Assembly: GCA_021799485.1 (NCBI GenBank)
Contig: JAJZAK010000001.1
Location: 1-34,457, forward strand
Direction of reading: 5' to 3'
DNA length: 34,457 bases
Origin: a bacterium
GTDB lineage: Bacteria > Elusimicrobiota > Elusimicrobia > UBA1565 > UBA9628
How positions within the stretch are numbered: the stretch's first letter is position 1; each line of letters starts with the position of its first letter. Positions 7,826 to 16,607 of this stretch are shown here, piece by piece. The notes under the pieces were generated by a model that did no database searches, had not been told where the DNA came from, and worked only from the letters and a program-made list of their open reading frames with translations. The translations under genes and the position numbers were made by a program.

Positions 7826-8817
7826 CCTTGGCTCACCCCTGGCTGTTGCTTTTCCTGGTTCCCGTGGCGCTCGCCGCGTGGTGGGTCTTTTCCGGCGAGG
7901 ACAACCGCCAGGCAAGCGCAGCCCTGCCGGCCGACGAGACGTTTTGGAGGACGCCTCCCTCGGCCCGGGCTCTCGCCGCTCGATGGGGTCCCGATGTTCT
8001 GCGCGTCCTCTGTCTCGGCCTCATTGTGGTCGCCCTCGCCAGGCCCCAAGCTCTCAAGGCCGTCGGCGGCGGCATGGGCCAGGGCATCGACATCATGCTG
8101 GCCGTCGACACGTCGCTATCCATGAGCGCGATCGACTTCAACCCGCAAAACAGGCTTGAGGCCGCGATCGAGGCCGCGATGCATTTCATCCAGGGCAGGA
8201 CCTCGGACCAAATCGGCCTCGTCAACTTCGGCGGCGCCCCCCAACTCTCCTGCCCCATGACGACCGACTACGGGGCGATCGAGCACTCCCTGGAAGCATT
8301 GACTCCGGGCGACACCGGAACGAACGGCACCGCGATCGGGGACGCGATCATTTCCGGCCTCAACCACCTCAAGGAGGGAACGGCCAAGTCGAAGATCCTG
8401 ATCCTCCTCACGGACGGACGCAGCAATACCGGACTGATCGACCCCATGACAGCCGCCGCCCTTGCCGCCCAGTACGGGGTTAAAATTTACACGATCGGCT
8501 GCGCGAAGATCGGGCAGTCTTATGTTCCCATGAATAATCCCTTCGGCGGCAAGACGATGGTGCCGATTGGAGACGATCTCGACGAGCCCGTCCTCAAGAA
8601 GATCGCCGACGAAACGGGCGGTCTTTATTTCCGGGCGTCGAGCAAGACCAAATTCGCTAAGATTTACGACACGATCGACAAGCTTGAAAAATCGGAGATC
8701 AAACAGGTGGGATCGGTCGAAAAAACGGATCTCTACCGCGCTCCGGCAACGGCCGCCGCGGCTTTATTCCTCGCGGCGGTGGGACTTGCGAACACGTTGT
8801 GGCTGCGATGGCCATGA
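7822..8817 (+). CDS. batA: BatA, VWA-domain membrane protein
   Basis: This 331-residue protein has the BatA/BatB layout: two N-terminal transmembrane segments (about 5-23 and 58-75), a von Willebrand A domain and a C-terminal transmembrane helix. The metal-ion-dependent adhesion site is complete: DTSLS at 96-100, a downstream Thr in the G-T-N-G-T-A-I region, and D in LTDGRSNTG. The Bacteroides aerotolerance (Bat) proteins are membrane proteins linked to oxidative or envelope stress, and their molecular role is not settled. ATG 7822 is coupled to the preceding stop. An upstream in-frame extension to 7645 is rejected because it would run deep into the previous gene. BatB is encoded 9 bp after the stop. 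Confidence 0.92.
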   Translation: MTLAHPWLLLFLVPVALAAWWVFSGEDNRQASAALPADETFWRTPPSARALAARWGPDVLRVLCLGLIVVALARPQALKAVGGGMGQGIDIMLAVDTSLSMSAIDFNPQNRLEAAIEAAMHFIQGRTSDQIGLVNFGGAPQLSCPMTTDYGAIEHSLEALTPGDTGTNGTAIGDAIISGLNHLKEGTAKSKILILLTDGRSNTGLIDPMTAAALAAQYGVKIYTIGCAKIGQSYVPMNNPFGGKTMVPIGDDLDEPVLKKIADETGGLYFRASSKTKFAKIYDTIDKLEKSEIKQVGSVEKTDLYRAPATAAAALFLAAVGLANTLWLRWP

Positions 8818-8826
8818 AGGAATCCC

Positions 8827-10677
8827 ATGTTTGAAAAATCGTGGCTGCTTCTTGCGGCCCTTGCCGCCCTGATCTTCGCCTGGGCCGCCCAGCGCTGGGG
8901 CCGGCGCAGGCGCGGCCGGATCGCGATAGCCCTAGGCGCTTCTGGGACGATTTCCCGCCTGGTGCCTGCGGGCCTTGAGAGACGACGCGGGATCAAGGCC
9001 GCGCTGGGCTTGGCTGCGCTCCTTTTCCTTGTCATCGCCCTGGCGGGGCCTCAATGGGGCGTGGAACTCGTGCCGACGCGGGAGGGGGGGCGCGTCGCCA
9101 TGTTGGCGGTCGATACATCTCTTTCGATGCTCACCCGAGACGTTCCTCCGTCGAGGCTTGAGAAGGCCAAGGAAGAGATGGGCGTTCTACTTGACGCCCT
9201 CAAGGGCAACCGCGTTGGCATCATCGCTGTCGCCTACGACGCGGCGCTTCTTTGTCCGATCACAAGCGACACCAACGCCGCGGCCTCCATCCTCCGGGGT
9301 CTCAATACCAGCGCCGTCCAAGTTCCCGGGACCCGGCTTTCGGAAGCCATCCGGCTCGCCGCCCGAGAGATGGCCCCCTACCCAGCGCCCAAGTTCCTCA
9401 TCCTTCTCTCGGATGGAGGCGACCATCATTCCCAGCCGATCGAGGCCGCGAAAACCGTCGCGGCCGAGGGAATGAGGATATTCACGATCGGGATCGGCAC
9501 GAAAGAGGGGGGGCCCATTCCCGTGTCGAATGCGACGGGAGCCCTTTCCGGCTATAAAAAGGACCGGAAAGGGCATACCGTCATGACTCGCCTCCATGAA
9601 GGGCTTCTCAAAGAACTCGCGAAGGCGACGGGCGGCGTTTATTTCCGCGCGAGCCCTTCCTTAAGCGAGGCGCAGACTATCGCCGGCATCATCCTGAAGG
9701 AAGGCAAGTCGGGGCCAGGACATTCCGGGAGAAGGCGCTACCAGAATCAATTCATGATCCCGCTCTTCCTGGCCTTCCTGTTATTTCTGGCCGAATTTCT
9801 CATGCCGGAGACGCCAGACAATCGGATCGAGCGCTGGCGCCGACGCATGATGGGTTTTCGCAAGCCTCCTCGTCCCGCCGCGACCGGTCAAGGCCGCTCG
9901 GCGGCCGTTCCCATGGCCGCGCTGATCCTTCTCCTTGGAACTGGAGAACGCCGCGCGCTCTCCCAAGATGCGGGGCTCCCATCCCAGACTCAGGCTTCCG
10001 CGCAACCATCCGAGCAGCCCACCGCCCCTCTCGAGCCTTCGAAGACACGTTGGTGGACGGGCGTGGAAAGTCTTCTGCGCCGCGGCAACTCGAGCTACGC
10101 CAAGCGCCATTTCGACGAGGCCGCTCGAGATTATGCCGCCGCGGTTCTCAAGCATCCCAAGGATCCTCGACCGCTCTTCAACACGGGCGACGCCCTCTAC
10201 CGCTTAGGGAACTTCTCCGAGTCCGCGAAGGCATTCTCCGACGTCGCACGAACACAGAAGCAATCCCTGGGGAGGAACCCCCTAGCCGAAAAGGCTTACT
10301 ATAACCAAGGCAACAGCGATTACCAGCAAAAGGACTACAAAAGCGCGGTCGATGACTTCCGCGAGGCGCTCCTGATCGCTCCCCAAGACGCCGACGCCCG
10401 GCACAATCTCGCCGTCGCTCTCATGAGGCTTCAGCAGTCTCCTCGCAATCAAAAACAAAATTCTCGAAACAACAAGGGCGGCAAACAGGGCTCTTCCTCA
10501 CAATCAAGCAAGGGCGCGCCGAATCGACAGCGGCCCGCCGAAAAAAAGGATAAATTCTCACGGGAAGACGCCCAGCGGATCATGCGGGCCGTTTCCGAGC
10601 GCGAGAAAACAGCTCCGCCGCGGACGGGCCAAAGCCAGGGGACGAAACCCTCCGGAGAGCCGGAGGAGGATTGGTGA
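8827..10677 (+). CDS. batB: BatB-BatC fusion: VWA domain plus TPR tail
   Basis: This 616-residue protein fuses two usual Bat components. Residues 1-330 are BatB: N-terminal transmembrane segments, a VWA domain with MIDAS DTSLS (96-100) and LSDGGDHH, and a hydrophobic helix near 305-325. After a second hydrophobic stretch and a Gln/Ser/Pro linker, residues of about 400-535 hold three or so TPRs (for example AYYNQGNSDYQQKDYKSAVDDF). The end is a basic Gln/Asn/Ser-rich tail with SREDAQRIMRAVSERE, the motif found at the end of BatC. A ribosome binding site (AAGGA) sits 5 nt before ATG 8827. It overlaps batD by four bases (GTGA). BatB and BatC are separate in Bacteroides, and fusions occur elsewhere. 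Confidence 0.9.
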   Translation: MFEKSWLLLAALAALIFAWAAQRWGRRRRGRIAIALGASGTISRLVPAGLERRRGIKAALGLAALLFLVIALAGPQWGVELVPTREGGRVAMLAVDTSLSMLTRDVPPSRLEKAKEEMGVLLDALKGNRVGIIAVAYDAALLCPITSDTNAAASILRGLNTSAVQVPGTRLSEAIRLAAREMAPYPAPKFLILLSDGGDHHSQPIEAAKTVAAEGMRIFTIGIGTKEGGPIPVSNATGALSGYKKDRKGHTVMTRLHEGLLKELAKATGGVYFRASPSLSEAQTIAGIILKEGKSGPGHSGRRRYQNQFMIPLFLAFLLFLAEFLMPETPDNRIERWRRRMMGFRKPPRPAATGQGRSAAVPMAALILLLGTGERRALSQDAGLPSQTQASAQPSEQPTAPLEPSKTRWWTGVESLLRRGNSSYAKRHFDEAARDYAAAVLKHPKDPRPLFNTGDALYRLGNFSESAKAFSDVARTQKQSLGRNPLAEKAYYNQGNSDYQQKDYKSAVDDFREALLIAPQDADARHNLAVALMRLQQSPRNQKQNSRNNKGGKQGSSSQSSKGAPNRQRPAEKKDKFSREDAQRIMRAVSEREKTAPPRTGQSQGTKPSGEPEEDW

Positions 10678-12521
10678 AAAGATCCCTTTGTCTGGCCTGC
10701 GTCTGCGCGCTGAGCGCGGCCGTTGCTGCGCGGGCCGAAGACTCTATCGCGATCAACGCCTCGGTCAACAGCGACCGTATCGCTCCCGGGGAGCAGTTCA
10801 CCCTCACGATCAGCGTCTCAGGCTCCGCCCCGGCCCTGCCTCAGCCGCATCTTCCGGCTCTCGGCGACTTCGAGGTCTACAACGCCGGCAACACACAAAG
10901 CCTCTCCATCGTCAACGGCGCGGCGCGCAGCAACATCGAATACATCTATCTTTTGTCTCCCCGCTTCACGGGCCGCAAGACGATCGGCCCCGTCAGCATC
11001 GTCTACCACGGCAAGGAGTACAGGACTCCGCCCATCCAAGTCGAGGTGACGGGGGCCGCATCCCAGGCCCCACGGGCATCCCGCGGCGCGCGCCAAGATC
11101 CGTCGGGACCGGGCGCCGGCGCCACACCCAACCGGAGCGGCCCGGATGTCTTTCTCGACGCGGTCGTCGACAAACCCCGTCCCTACGTCAACGAACAGAT
11201 CACTCTTTCGGTCCGCTTTTTCACGGCGGTCAACCTCCTCGGCAATCCCCAGTACAGTCCGCCGGAACTTTCGGGCTTCATCTCGGAGGATCTCCCTCCG
11301 GAGCGCCATGGCGAGCGCGTCATCAACGGTCGGCGCTACTATTTCTCCGAGATCAGGACGGCTCTTTTCCCGCTGCGGCCCGACCGGGCTTCGATCGGTC
11401 CGGCGAAAGTCGGATGCCAAATGGAGAATCAGGCCGCCTGGGACCCGTTCTCTCCGGATTTTTTCAACAAGTTCTTTTCCCAGGCTGGGGGGGGCGTTCC
11501 CAAGGTCCTGCAATCGCGCCCCCTGACGGTCGAAGCCCGCCCCCTGCCGGCGTCGGGGAAGCCCTCCGATTTTTCGGGAGCGGTGGGGAGATTCCGACTC
11601 ACGGCTTCCCTCGACCGCTCTTCGGCCCGGGTGGGAGACGCCGTGACGATCGAGGTCAAGGTCGAAGGGGAGGGCAACCTCAAGTCGATCGCCGCCCCGG
11701 CGCTGCCGCCCCTACCGTCGTTTAGGTCCTACGACACGGTCTCCTCCTTCAATACGACGAAGAAGGGAGACGTGATCGGCGGCTCGGCGGTCTTTAAAAC
11801 CCTGATCGTTCCGCGGGTGTCCGGAAATCTGGAAGTGCCTCCCATCCTGTTCTCCTATTTTGATCCCAAGAGCGGCTCGTACCAGACGCTGCGCACAACC
11901 GCCTTGCCTCTCAAGGTGGCCCCGACGCCTGCCGGCGAAGCCGCGAAAGGCCCTCCCATCCCGGAGACAACATCTGCCCCCGAGCTCACCGCCGTCTCAA
12001 ACGACATCCGCTATCTCAAAACGGCCCCCGTCGAGCCCTGGGCCGCCGGGATCCTCGGCGCCATCTCGCGGGGCGGTCCCGTCCAGGCGATTCCCTTGTT
12101 CCTCTTTGCCCTGACGTTTGCCTGGGCCAAGTATTCCGATTTCAAGGCTCGAAACCCGTCCGTCGAGCGCGCGCGCCTCGCCTGGAGGACGGCGCAGGCC
12201 AGGCTTAAAACGGCCTCCGAACAAACGGACCCCGCCCGGGTTCCCTTGGCTCTCTTTGAAACCCTGCGGCGCTACCTGGCGGACAAGCTCCACGAACCTC
12301 CGGCGGGCCTGACCCTGCAGAGGACGGTCGACCTTCTCAACCAACGTTGGGTCGACGGGCCCAAGCCGGAGCTTGTGGAGGGAATCCGGGCGCTCTGGCA
12401 AGATATCGAGCGCCAGAGCTTCGCGCCATCGTCAGGCGGACGAGACTCCGACGAAACGACGATGACGATCGAAGCGCTCCGCAACCTCCTCCAGTCAATC
12501 GAGAGGACGCCGATTAAATGA
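10674..12521 (+). CDS. batD: BatD, large periplasmic Bat protein
   Basis: This 615-residue protein has a signal peptide ending near residue 21 (VAARA). It contains repeated Ig-like beta-sandwich domains, including the characteristic P-Y-V-N-E-Q-I-T-L-S-V-R-F and YYFSEIRTALFPLRP segments of the BatD family. A transmembrane segment follows near residues 470-492, and a cytoplasmic helical domain (LFETLRRYLADKL) resembles the DUF4381-type tail two genes upstream. BatD is thought to form the periplasmic part of the Bat complex. The start is taken as GTG 10674 in a GTGA overlap. TTG 10671 is the alternative and adds one residue. The stop overlaps the next start (ATGA). Confidence 0.9.
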   Translation: MKRSLCLACVCALSAAVAARAEDSIAINASVNSDRIAPGEQFTLTISVSGSAPALPQPHLPALGDFEVYNAGNTQSLSIVNGAARSNIEYIYLLSPRFTGRKTIGPVSIVYHGKEYRTPPIQVEVTGAASQAPRASRGARQDPSGPGAGATPNRSGPDVFLDAVVDKPRPYVNEQITLSVRFFTAVNLLGNPQYSPPELSGFISEDLPPERHGERVINGRRYYFSEIRTALFPLRPDRASIGPAKVGCQMENQAAWDPFSPDFFNKFFSQAGGGVPKVLQSRPLTVEARPLPASGKPSDFSGAVGRFRLTASLDRSSARVGDAVTIEVKVEGEGNLKSIAAPALPPLPSFRSYDTVSSFNTTKKGDVIGGSAVFKTLIVPRVSGNLEVPPILFSYFDPKSGSYQTLRTTALPLKVAPTPAGEAAKGPPIPETTSAPELTAVSNDIRYLKTAPVEPWAAGILGAISRGGPVQAIPLFLFALTFAWAKYSDFKARNPSVERARLAWRTAQARLKTASEQTDPARVPLALFETLRRYLADKLHEPPAGLTLQRTVDLLNQRWVDGPKPELVEGIRALWQDIERQSFAPSSGGRDSDETTMTIEALRNLLQSIERTPIK

Positions 12522-13315
12522 ACGCCTCGAAAGGCAACGAAAAGCAACGGAAGGTCCTGGAAGCTTGGGGACATTTCCATCGTTTATCACTGTTTGCCCT
12601 TGCCTTCGCCTTCCTTTCGTTGCCTTCGGCCGCCGCCGACGCCTCCTGGGCTTCCGCGCAGAAACTCTATGACGCCGGCGACTTCAGCGCCGCCGCCGAC
12701 GCCTATCAGGGCTTGCTCGCGACGGACCCGGGAAGCGCCGCCCTCAACTATGATTTAGGAGACTGCCTCTACCGAGAGGGAAAGCTGGGGCCCGCCGTCG
12801 CCAGCTTCCTGCGGGCGTACAAAGCGGCGCCCCGCGACGGCGACATCGCCTACAATCTCAATCTCGCGCTCCAAAAAGCCGGCGAATCGCTCGTGCCGGA
12901 CGGAACTCCTCCCTTCGTCTTCCAACTCTTCCATGGGCTGAGCCGCGCGGAGCTCGCCGGTCTTTTCTGGGTCCTCTGGTGGGCGGCTCTGCTGCTTCTA
13001 ACGCTTCATCTCGTATTGTCGCGGCGCGCAAGCAGGGCGTGCCTGAAGCCCGGCCTCGCCTGCCTTGCGCTCGCGGGCATAGCGGGTCTGTGGTGGCTCG
13101 CGCGAGTCCAGTCGGCGCCCCGCGATCCCGGCGTCATCGTGCAGGCCGACGCCCAAATCCGCAGCGGGCCCGGAGAGAACTTCAGCGTCGGATTTACGGC
13201 TCCCGCGGGCCGCCGCGTGACGATTCTCGACCACAAGCACGGCTGGGTCGAAGTTGGAGTTCTCAAGGAAGGCGCGGAAGGCTGGCTTCCCTCGGACGCG
13301 GTGGAAAGGCTTTAA
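12518..13315 (+). CDS. batE: BatE, TPR and SH3-domain membrane protein
   Basis: This 265-residue protein closes the bat operon. After a polar N-terminus of about 22 residues comes a hydrophobic signal or anchor (about 23-42). Two TPRs follow (for example ALNYDLGDCLYREGKLGPA), then two transmembrane helices (about 148-168 and 178-196) and a C-terminal bacterial SH3-like domain (RSGPGENFSVGF, HGWVEV, GWLPSDAV). This is the standard BatE architecture, and SH3b domains often bind cell wall. The first 15 or so codons fall in a GGCAACGAAAAGC repeat that also occurs inverted at 21657-21669, so part of the N-terminus may be repeat-derived. An internal start is not obvious. No terminator hairpin is seen after the stop. 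Confidence 0.85.
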   Translation: MNASKGNEKQRKVLEAWGHFHRLSLFALAFAFLSLPSAAADASWASAQKLYDAGDFSAAADAYQGLLATDPGSAALNYDLGDCLYREGKLGPAVASFLRAYKAAPRDGDIAYNLNLALQKAGESLVPDGTPPFVFQLFHGLSRAELAGLFWVLWWAALLLLTLHLVLSRRASRACLKPGLACLALAGIAGLWWLARVQSAPRDPGVIVQADAQIRSGPGENFSVGFTAPAGRRVTILDHKHGWVEVGVLKEGAEGWLPSDAVERL

Positions 13316-13356
13316 GCTTCAAAAGGCTTCAGGGCCGCTCTTTCCTCTTTTTTGAC

Positions 13357-13362
13357 TATAAT
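13357..13362 (+). promoter_or_regulatory. TATAAT -10 box before aspA
   Basis: A perfect TATAAT ends 13 nt before ATG 13376, giving a leader of only about 6 nt. No good -35 hexamer is seen at 16-18 bp spacing. This suggests that the lyase is transcribed separately from the bat operon. Confidence 0.4.
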
Positions 13363-13375
13363 AGTTGCGACACCC

Positions 13376-14824
13376 ATGGCTAAAAAATCTCCCGCGAAGG
13401 CGGCGAAGACTCCGACCCGCGGCGCGCGCGTCGAGCGCGACTCTCTGGGCGAAAAAAGCGTGCCGGCCGAATCCTATTACGGCATCCAAACGCTGAGGGC
13501 GGTCGAGAATTTCCCCGTTTCCGGCCTCAAGGCCCATCCGGCGCTCATCCGCGCCTATGCCTCGATCAAGAAAGCCTGCGCCCTTGCCAATCAGTCCCTG
13601 GGCAAGCTCGACGCCATGATCGCCGATTCCATCGTCCAGGCGTCGGAAGAGGTCCTGCGCGGGCGATATGACGACCAGTTCATGGTGGACGTCTACCAGG
13701 CTGGCGCCGGCACCTCCTTCAACATGAATTCCAACGAGGTGATCGCCAACCGAGCGGCGGAGCTTCTGGGGGAGCCAAGGGGGGAATACCGGCGCGTCCA
13801 CCCCAACGACCACGTCAACATGTCCCAGTCGACAAATGACACCTTCCCCACCGCAAGCTATATCGCCTGTCTGGCGCAGGTCCGGCGGCTCGTCCCCATC
13901 CTCGATCGCCTCGCGGACACATTCATGGCCAAGGGCCGGGAGTTTCACAGCGTCGTGAAATCGGCCCGCACTCATCTACAGGACGCCGTGCCCATCACCC
14001 TGGGCCAAGAATTTTCGGCCTACGGCGCCGCCGTCTCGGCCTGCGCGCGGGAGTTGGCGCGACGCTCGGAGCTGTTGCGATCGGTCGCCCTGGGCGGGAC
14101 CGCGGCGGGAACGGGAGCCAACGCCTCGATCGAATTCCGTCGTCTCGCCATTCAAAACCTGGCGCGGATCACCGCCCTTCCCCTTGTCCCGGCCGCCGAT
14201 CCGCGCATGGCGCTCCAGAGCCACCAGCCCCTCCAAGCGCTCTCAAGCGCCCTCAAAGAGACGGCTCTCGAGCTCATCCGAATCGCCAACGATCTGCGCC
14301 TTCTTGCCTCGGGTCCGATGACGGGCTTCGCGGAAATTCTTCTTCCCGCCGTCCAGCCAGGCTCCTCGATCATGCCGGGCAAGGTCAATCCCTCCATCCT
14401 CGAGTGCCTCAATATGATCTGTTTCCAGCTCGTCGGGCGCGACGCCGCCGTCGCTCTCGCGACCCAGGCGGGACAGATGGATCTTAACGTCATGACGCCG
14501 CTCACGGCCTACAATCTCCTCGATTCGATGGAGCTCCTTATTCGTTTCCTACCCGTTGTCGACAAGCGCTGCGTGGCCGGCATCAGCGCCGAGAAGGAGC
14601 GCTGTCGGGCGTATTTCGAAAAGAGCCCCTCCCTGGCGGCGCTCCTCAACCCCAAGATCGGTTACGCCAAGGCGGCGAAAGTATTCAAGGAAGCCGTCGC
14701 CAGCGATCTTTCCATTCCGGAAGTGGCCCGAAAACACGGTCTCTTGAGCCCGGCGGAGATCAAGAAGCTCTTCGACCCCCGCGCCGTCACCGGCATCCTC
14801 GATCACGATAGCTCCAAGCCGTAG
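13376..14824 (+). CDS. aspA: aspartate ammonia-lyase
   Basis: This 482-residue enzyme of the fumarase/aspartase superfamily is expected to convert L-aspartate to fumarate and ammonia in the cytosol. It contains YYGIQTLRAVENF, which is typical of aspartases, then THLQDAVPITLGQEF. The signature loop GSSIMPGKVNP carries the catalytic Ser, and QAGQMDLNVMTPL also follows the aspartase pattern. The segment HPNDHVNMSQSTND is closer to fumarase C, so substrate choice is not fully certain. ATG 13376 was chosen over an upstream in-frame start at 13352 because the latter lies across the TATAAT box. An Ala/Lys-rich N-terminal stretch of about 20 residues precedes the enzyme fold. The Fur-family gene follows after 4 bp. 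Confidence 0.8.
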   Translation: MAKKSPAKAAKTPTRGARVERDSLGEKSVPAESYYGIQTLRAVENFPVSGLKAHPALIRAYASIKKACALANQSLGKLDAMIADSIVQASEEVLRGRYDDQFMVDVYQAGAGTSFNMNSNEVIANRAAELLGEPRGEYRRVHPNDHVNMSQSTNDTFPTASYIACLAQVRRLVPILDRLADTFMAKGREFHSVVKSARTHLQDAVPITLGQEFSAYGAAVSACARELARRSELLRSVALGGTAAGTGANASIEFRRLAIQNLARITALPLVPAADPRMALQSHQPLQALSSALKETALELIRIANDLRLLASGPMTGFAEILLPAVQPGSSIMPGKVNPSILECLNMICFQLVGRDAAVALATQAGQMDLNVMTPLTAYNLLDSMELLIRFLPVVDKRCVAGISAEKERCRAYFEKSPSLAALLNPKIGYAKAAKVFKEAVASDLSIPEVARKHGLLSPAEIKKLFDPRAVTGILDHDSSKP

Positions 14825-14828
14825 CGCC

Positions 14829-15299
14829 GTGCCGCGCGAACTCGTCTACTTCTCCCCGACGTTAAGCCCGCGGGACTACCGCAGGAAGGTCTCGGACATC
14901 TTTTCCCAGGAGTTATCGCGCCAGGGCCTGCGCATGACCTCCCAGCGCCGGCGAATTTTGGACGAGCTGATGAACGCCGAACGCCATCTGAGCGAGAAAG
15001 AAATCTACCGATCCCTCGCCTCCTCGGGCATCGGCCGGACGACGGTATTTCGGACGCTCAAGGTCTTAAGGGAATGCCGCTTGGTGGAACAAGTTTCGGG
15101 GACGGACCGCCCCCGCTTCGAGCTGCGCTGGGAGCGCCCTCACCACGATCACCTCGTCTGCATTTCCTGTGGGCATATCCGGGAGGTGCGCTGGCCGAAA
15201 CTCGAAGCCATCCAGGAAAGAACTTGCCGCAAGATCGGCTTCGTTCCCAAGTGGCACCGCCACGAGATTTTCGGCCTTTGCGCCGCCTGCTCCCGATGA
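14829..15299 (+). CDS. Fur-family metal or peroxide regulator
   Basis: This 156-residue Fur superfamily repressor has an N-terminal winged helix (about residues 25-95, R-M-T-S-Q-R-R-R-I-L and TTVFRTLKVL). A dimerisation domain with HHDHLVCISCG follows, and a C-terminal CAAC pair. The two CxxC pairs would hold the structural zinc, and the HHDH cluster the regulatory metal. By sequence alone it could sense iron (Fur), zinc (Zur) or peroxide (PerR). The GTG start at 14829 gives an extended N-terminus of about 20 residues. No Fur box is evident nearby. The stop overlaps the miaB start (ATGA). Confidence 0.9.
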   Translation: MPRELVYFSPTLSPRDYRRKVSDIFSQELSRQGLRMTSQRRRILDELMNAERHLSEKEIYRSLASSGIGRTTVFRTLKVLRECRLVEQVSGTDRPRFELRWERPHHDHLVCISCGHIREVRWPKLEAIQERTCRKIGFVPKWHRHEIFGLCAACSR

Positions 15300-16606
15300 A
15301 GATCCATACCATCGCCCTGGGCTGCCAGATGTCCGTCGCGGACGGCCTCGAGATGTCGCGCCCCTTCATCGAGAGGGGGGCCGAACGCGCCTCGGCCATC
15401 GACGAGGCCGATTGCGTGATTCTCACCACCTGCACGGTCCGCGACCATGCGGAGCACCGGGCGATTTCGCTCATCGGGCGGCTCCGGGCCTGGAAGGAGG
15501 AGGACCCCCGGCGGCTTCTCGTCGTCGCGGGCTGCGCGGCCGAGCGCATGGGGAAAGAAGTTCGCAGGCGCTTCCCTCACGTCGATCTCGTGGTGGGCGC
15601 CAAATCACTGCCGCGATTCCCGGCGTTGGCGGCCGAGATTTTAGAAGGGCGCTCGCGCCTCCTTGAGTCGAGCGAGTCGTCGCAGGCCCGGACGGTCTGG
15701 GGCCTCTCGGAGACGGAACTTGAAAGCCGCGACGCGCGCCTCGCGCATGGCTTCGTCACCGTCATGCGCGGCTGCAACTACTCCTGCTCCTACTGCATCG
15801 TTCCCAGCGTGCGGGGGCGGGAAATCTACCGGGACGCGGATGAAATCTTAGCGGAGGTCCGGGCCAAGACCGCCGCGGGTCTTAAGGAAGTGACGCTTCT
15901 CGGCCAGACGGTCAACAGCTACCGATCCCAAAGAGAAGGCCGCGAGATCCGCTTTCCGGAGCTTCTTCGCTTGGTCGACGCCGTGCCGAGCCTCGAACGC
16001 CTCCGCTTCATGAGCCCCCACCCTCATTTCGTGACCGCCGAGATGATCCGGGCCATGGCGGAGTGCCGCTCCGTCTGCGAGCACCTTCATTTGCCGGTCC
16101 AGTCCGGCTCCGACCGCATCTTGAAGCTCATGCGCCGCAACTACACGCGGGCCTCCTACTTGGAGAAAGTCGGGACGTTGCGGCGCCTCATCCCCGAAAT
16201 TGAGATCACGACGGATATTATTGTAGGATTCCCCTCAGAGACAGACGAGGATTTCGAGGAAACCTTGAGATTGATCGCCGCGCTGGAGCCGTCCTCGGTC
16301 TACACTTTCAAGTACTCGGCGCGTCCTGGGACCCTGAGCGCCGCCATGGAGGACGATGTGCCGACCGCCGTCAAGGAAGACCGTCTTGCCCGGCTCAACG
16401 AGCTGGTCGCCCAAACAGCCTCCCGAAGGCTCTCGCGCTGGATCGGGAAGCCGCTTCAAATACTGGCGGACACCGCCACCACGGGCCGTTCCCGCCAGGG
16501 CTTCAAGACTCGCTGGGAACGCCCCGTCGAATCGCAGGTCCTTTTTTCGGCGCGCGCCGCCTCCGTCGAGCGCCAAACCCTCATCGCGGAGCGCATCGCT
16601 AATTAG
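15296..16606 (+). CDS. miaB: MiaB-type tRNA methylthiotransferase
   Basis: This 436-residue radical SAM enzyme is expected to methylthiolate i6A37 in tRNA, giving ms2i6A. The N-terminal UPF0004 domain supplies three cluster cysteines (C10 in GCQMS, C46 in TTCTVR, C80 in AGCAAE). The radical SAM motif CNYSCSYC gives C160, C164 and C167. A C-terminal TRAM domain starts near residue 370. The subfamily call (MiaB rather than MtaB or RimO) rests on the GCQM start and total length. miaA lies one gene downstream, which supports it. ATG 15296 overlaps the Fur-family stop. An upstream in-frame extension is a shadow of the regulator gene. Confidence 0.9.
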   Translation: MKIHTIALGCQMSVADGLEMSRPFIERGAERASAIDEADCVILTTCTVRDHAEHRAISLIGRLRAWKEEDPRRLLVVAGCAAERMGKEVRRRFPHVDLVVGAKSLPRFPALAAEILEGRSRLLESSESSQARTVWGLSETELESRDARLAHGFVTVMRGCNYSCSYCIVPSVRGREIYRDADEILAEVRAKTAAGLKEVTLLGQTVNSYRSQREGREIRFPELLRLVDAVPSLERLRFMSPHPHFVTAEMIRAMAECRSVCEHLHLPVQSGSDRILKLMRRNYTRASYLEKVGTLRRLIPEIEITTDIIVGFPSETDEDFEETLRLIAALEPSSVYTFKYSARPGTLSAAMEDDVPTAVKEDRLARLNELVAQTASRRLSRWIGKPLQILADTATTGRSRQGFKTRWERPVESQVLFSARAASVERQTLIAERIAN

Positions 16607-16607
16607 C

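Noticed and set aside
10688-11725. 345-residue plus-strand frame inside batD
   Set aside because: This is an out-of-frame shadow of batD, rich in Arg/Gly/Pro, with no start signal.
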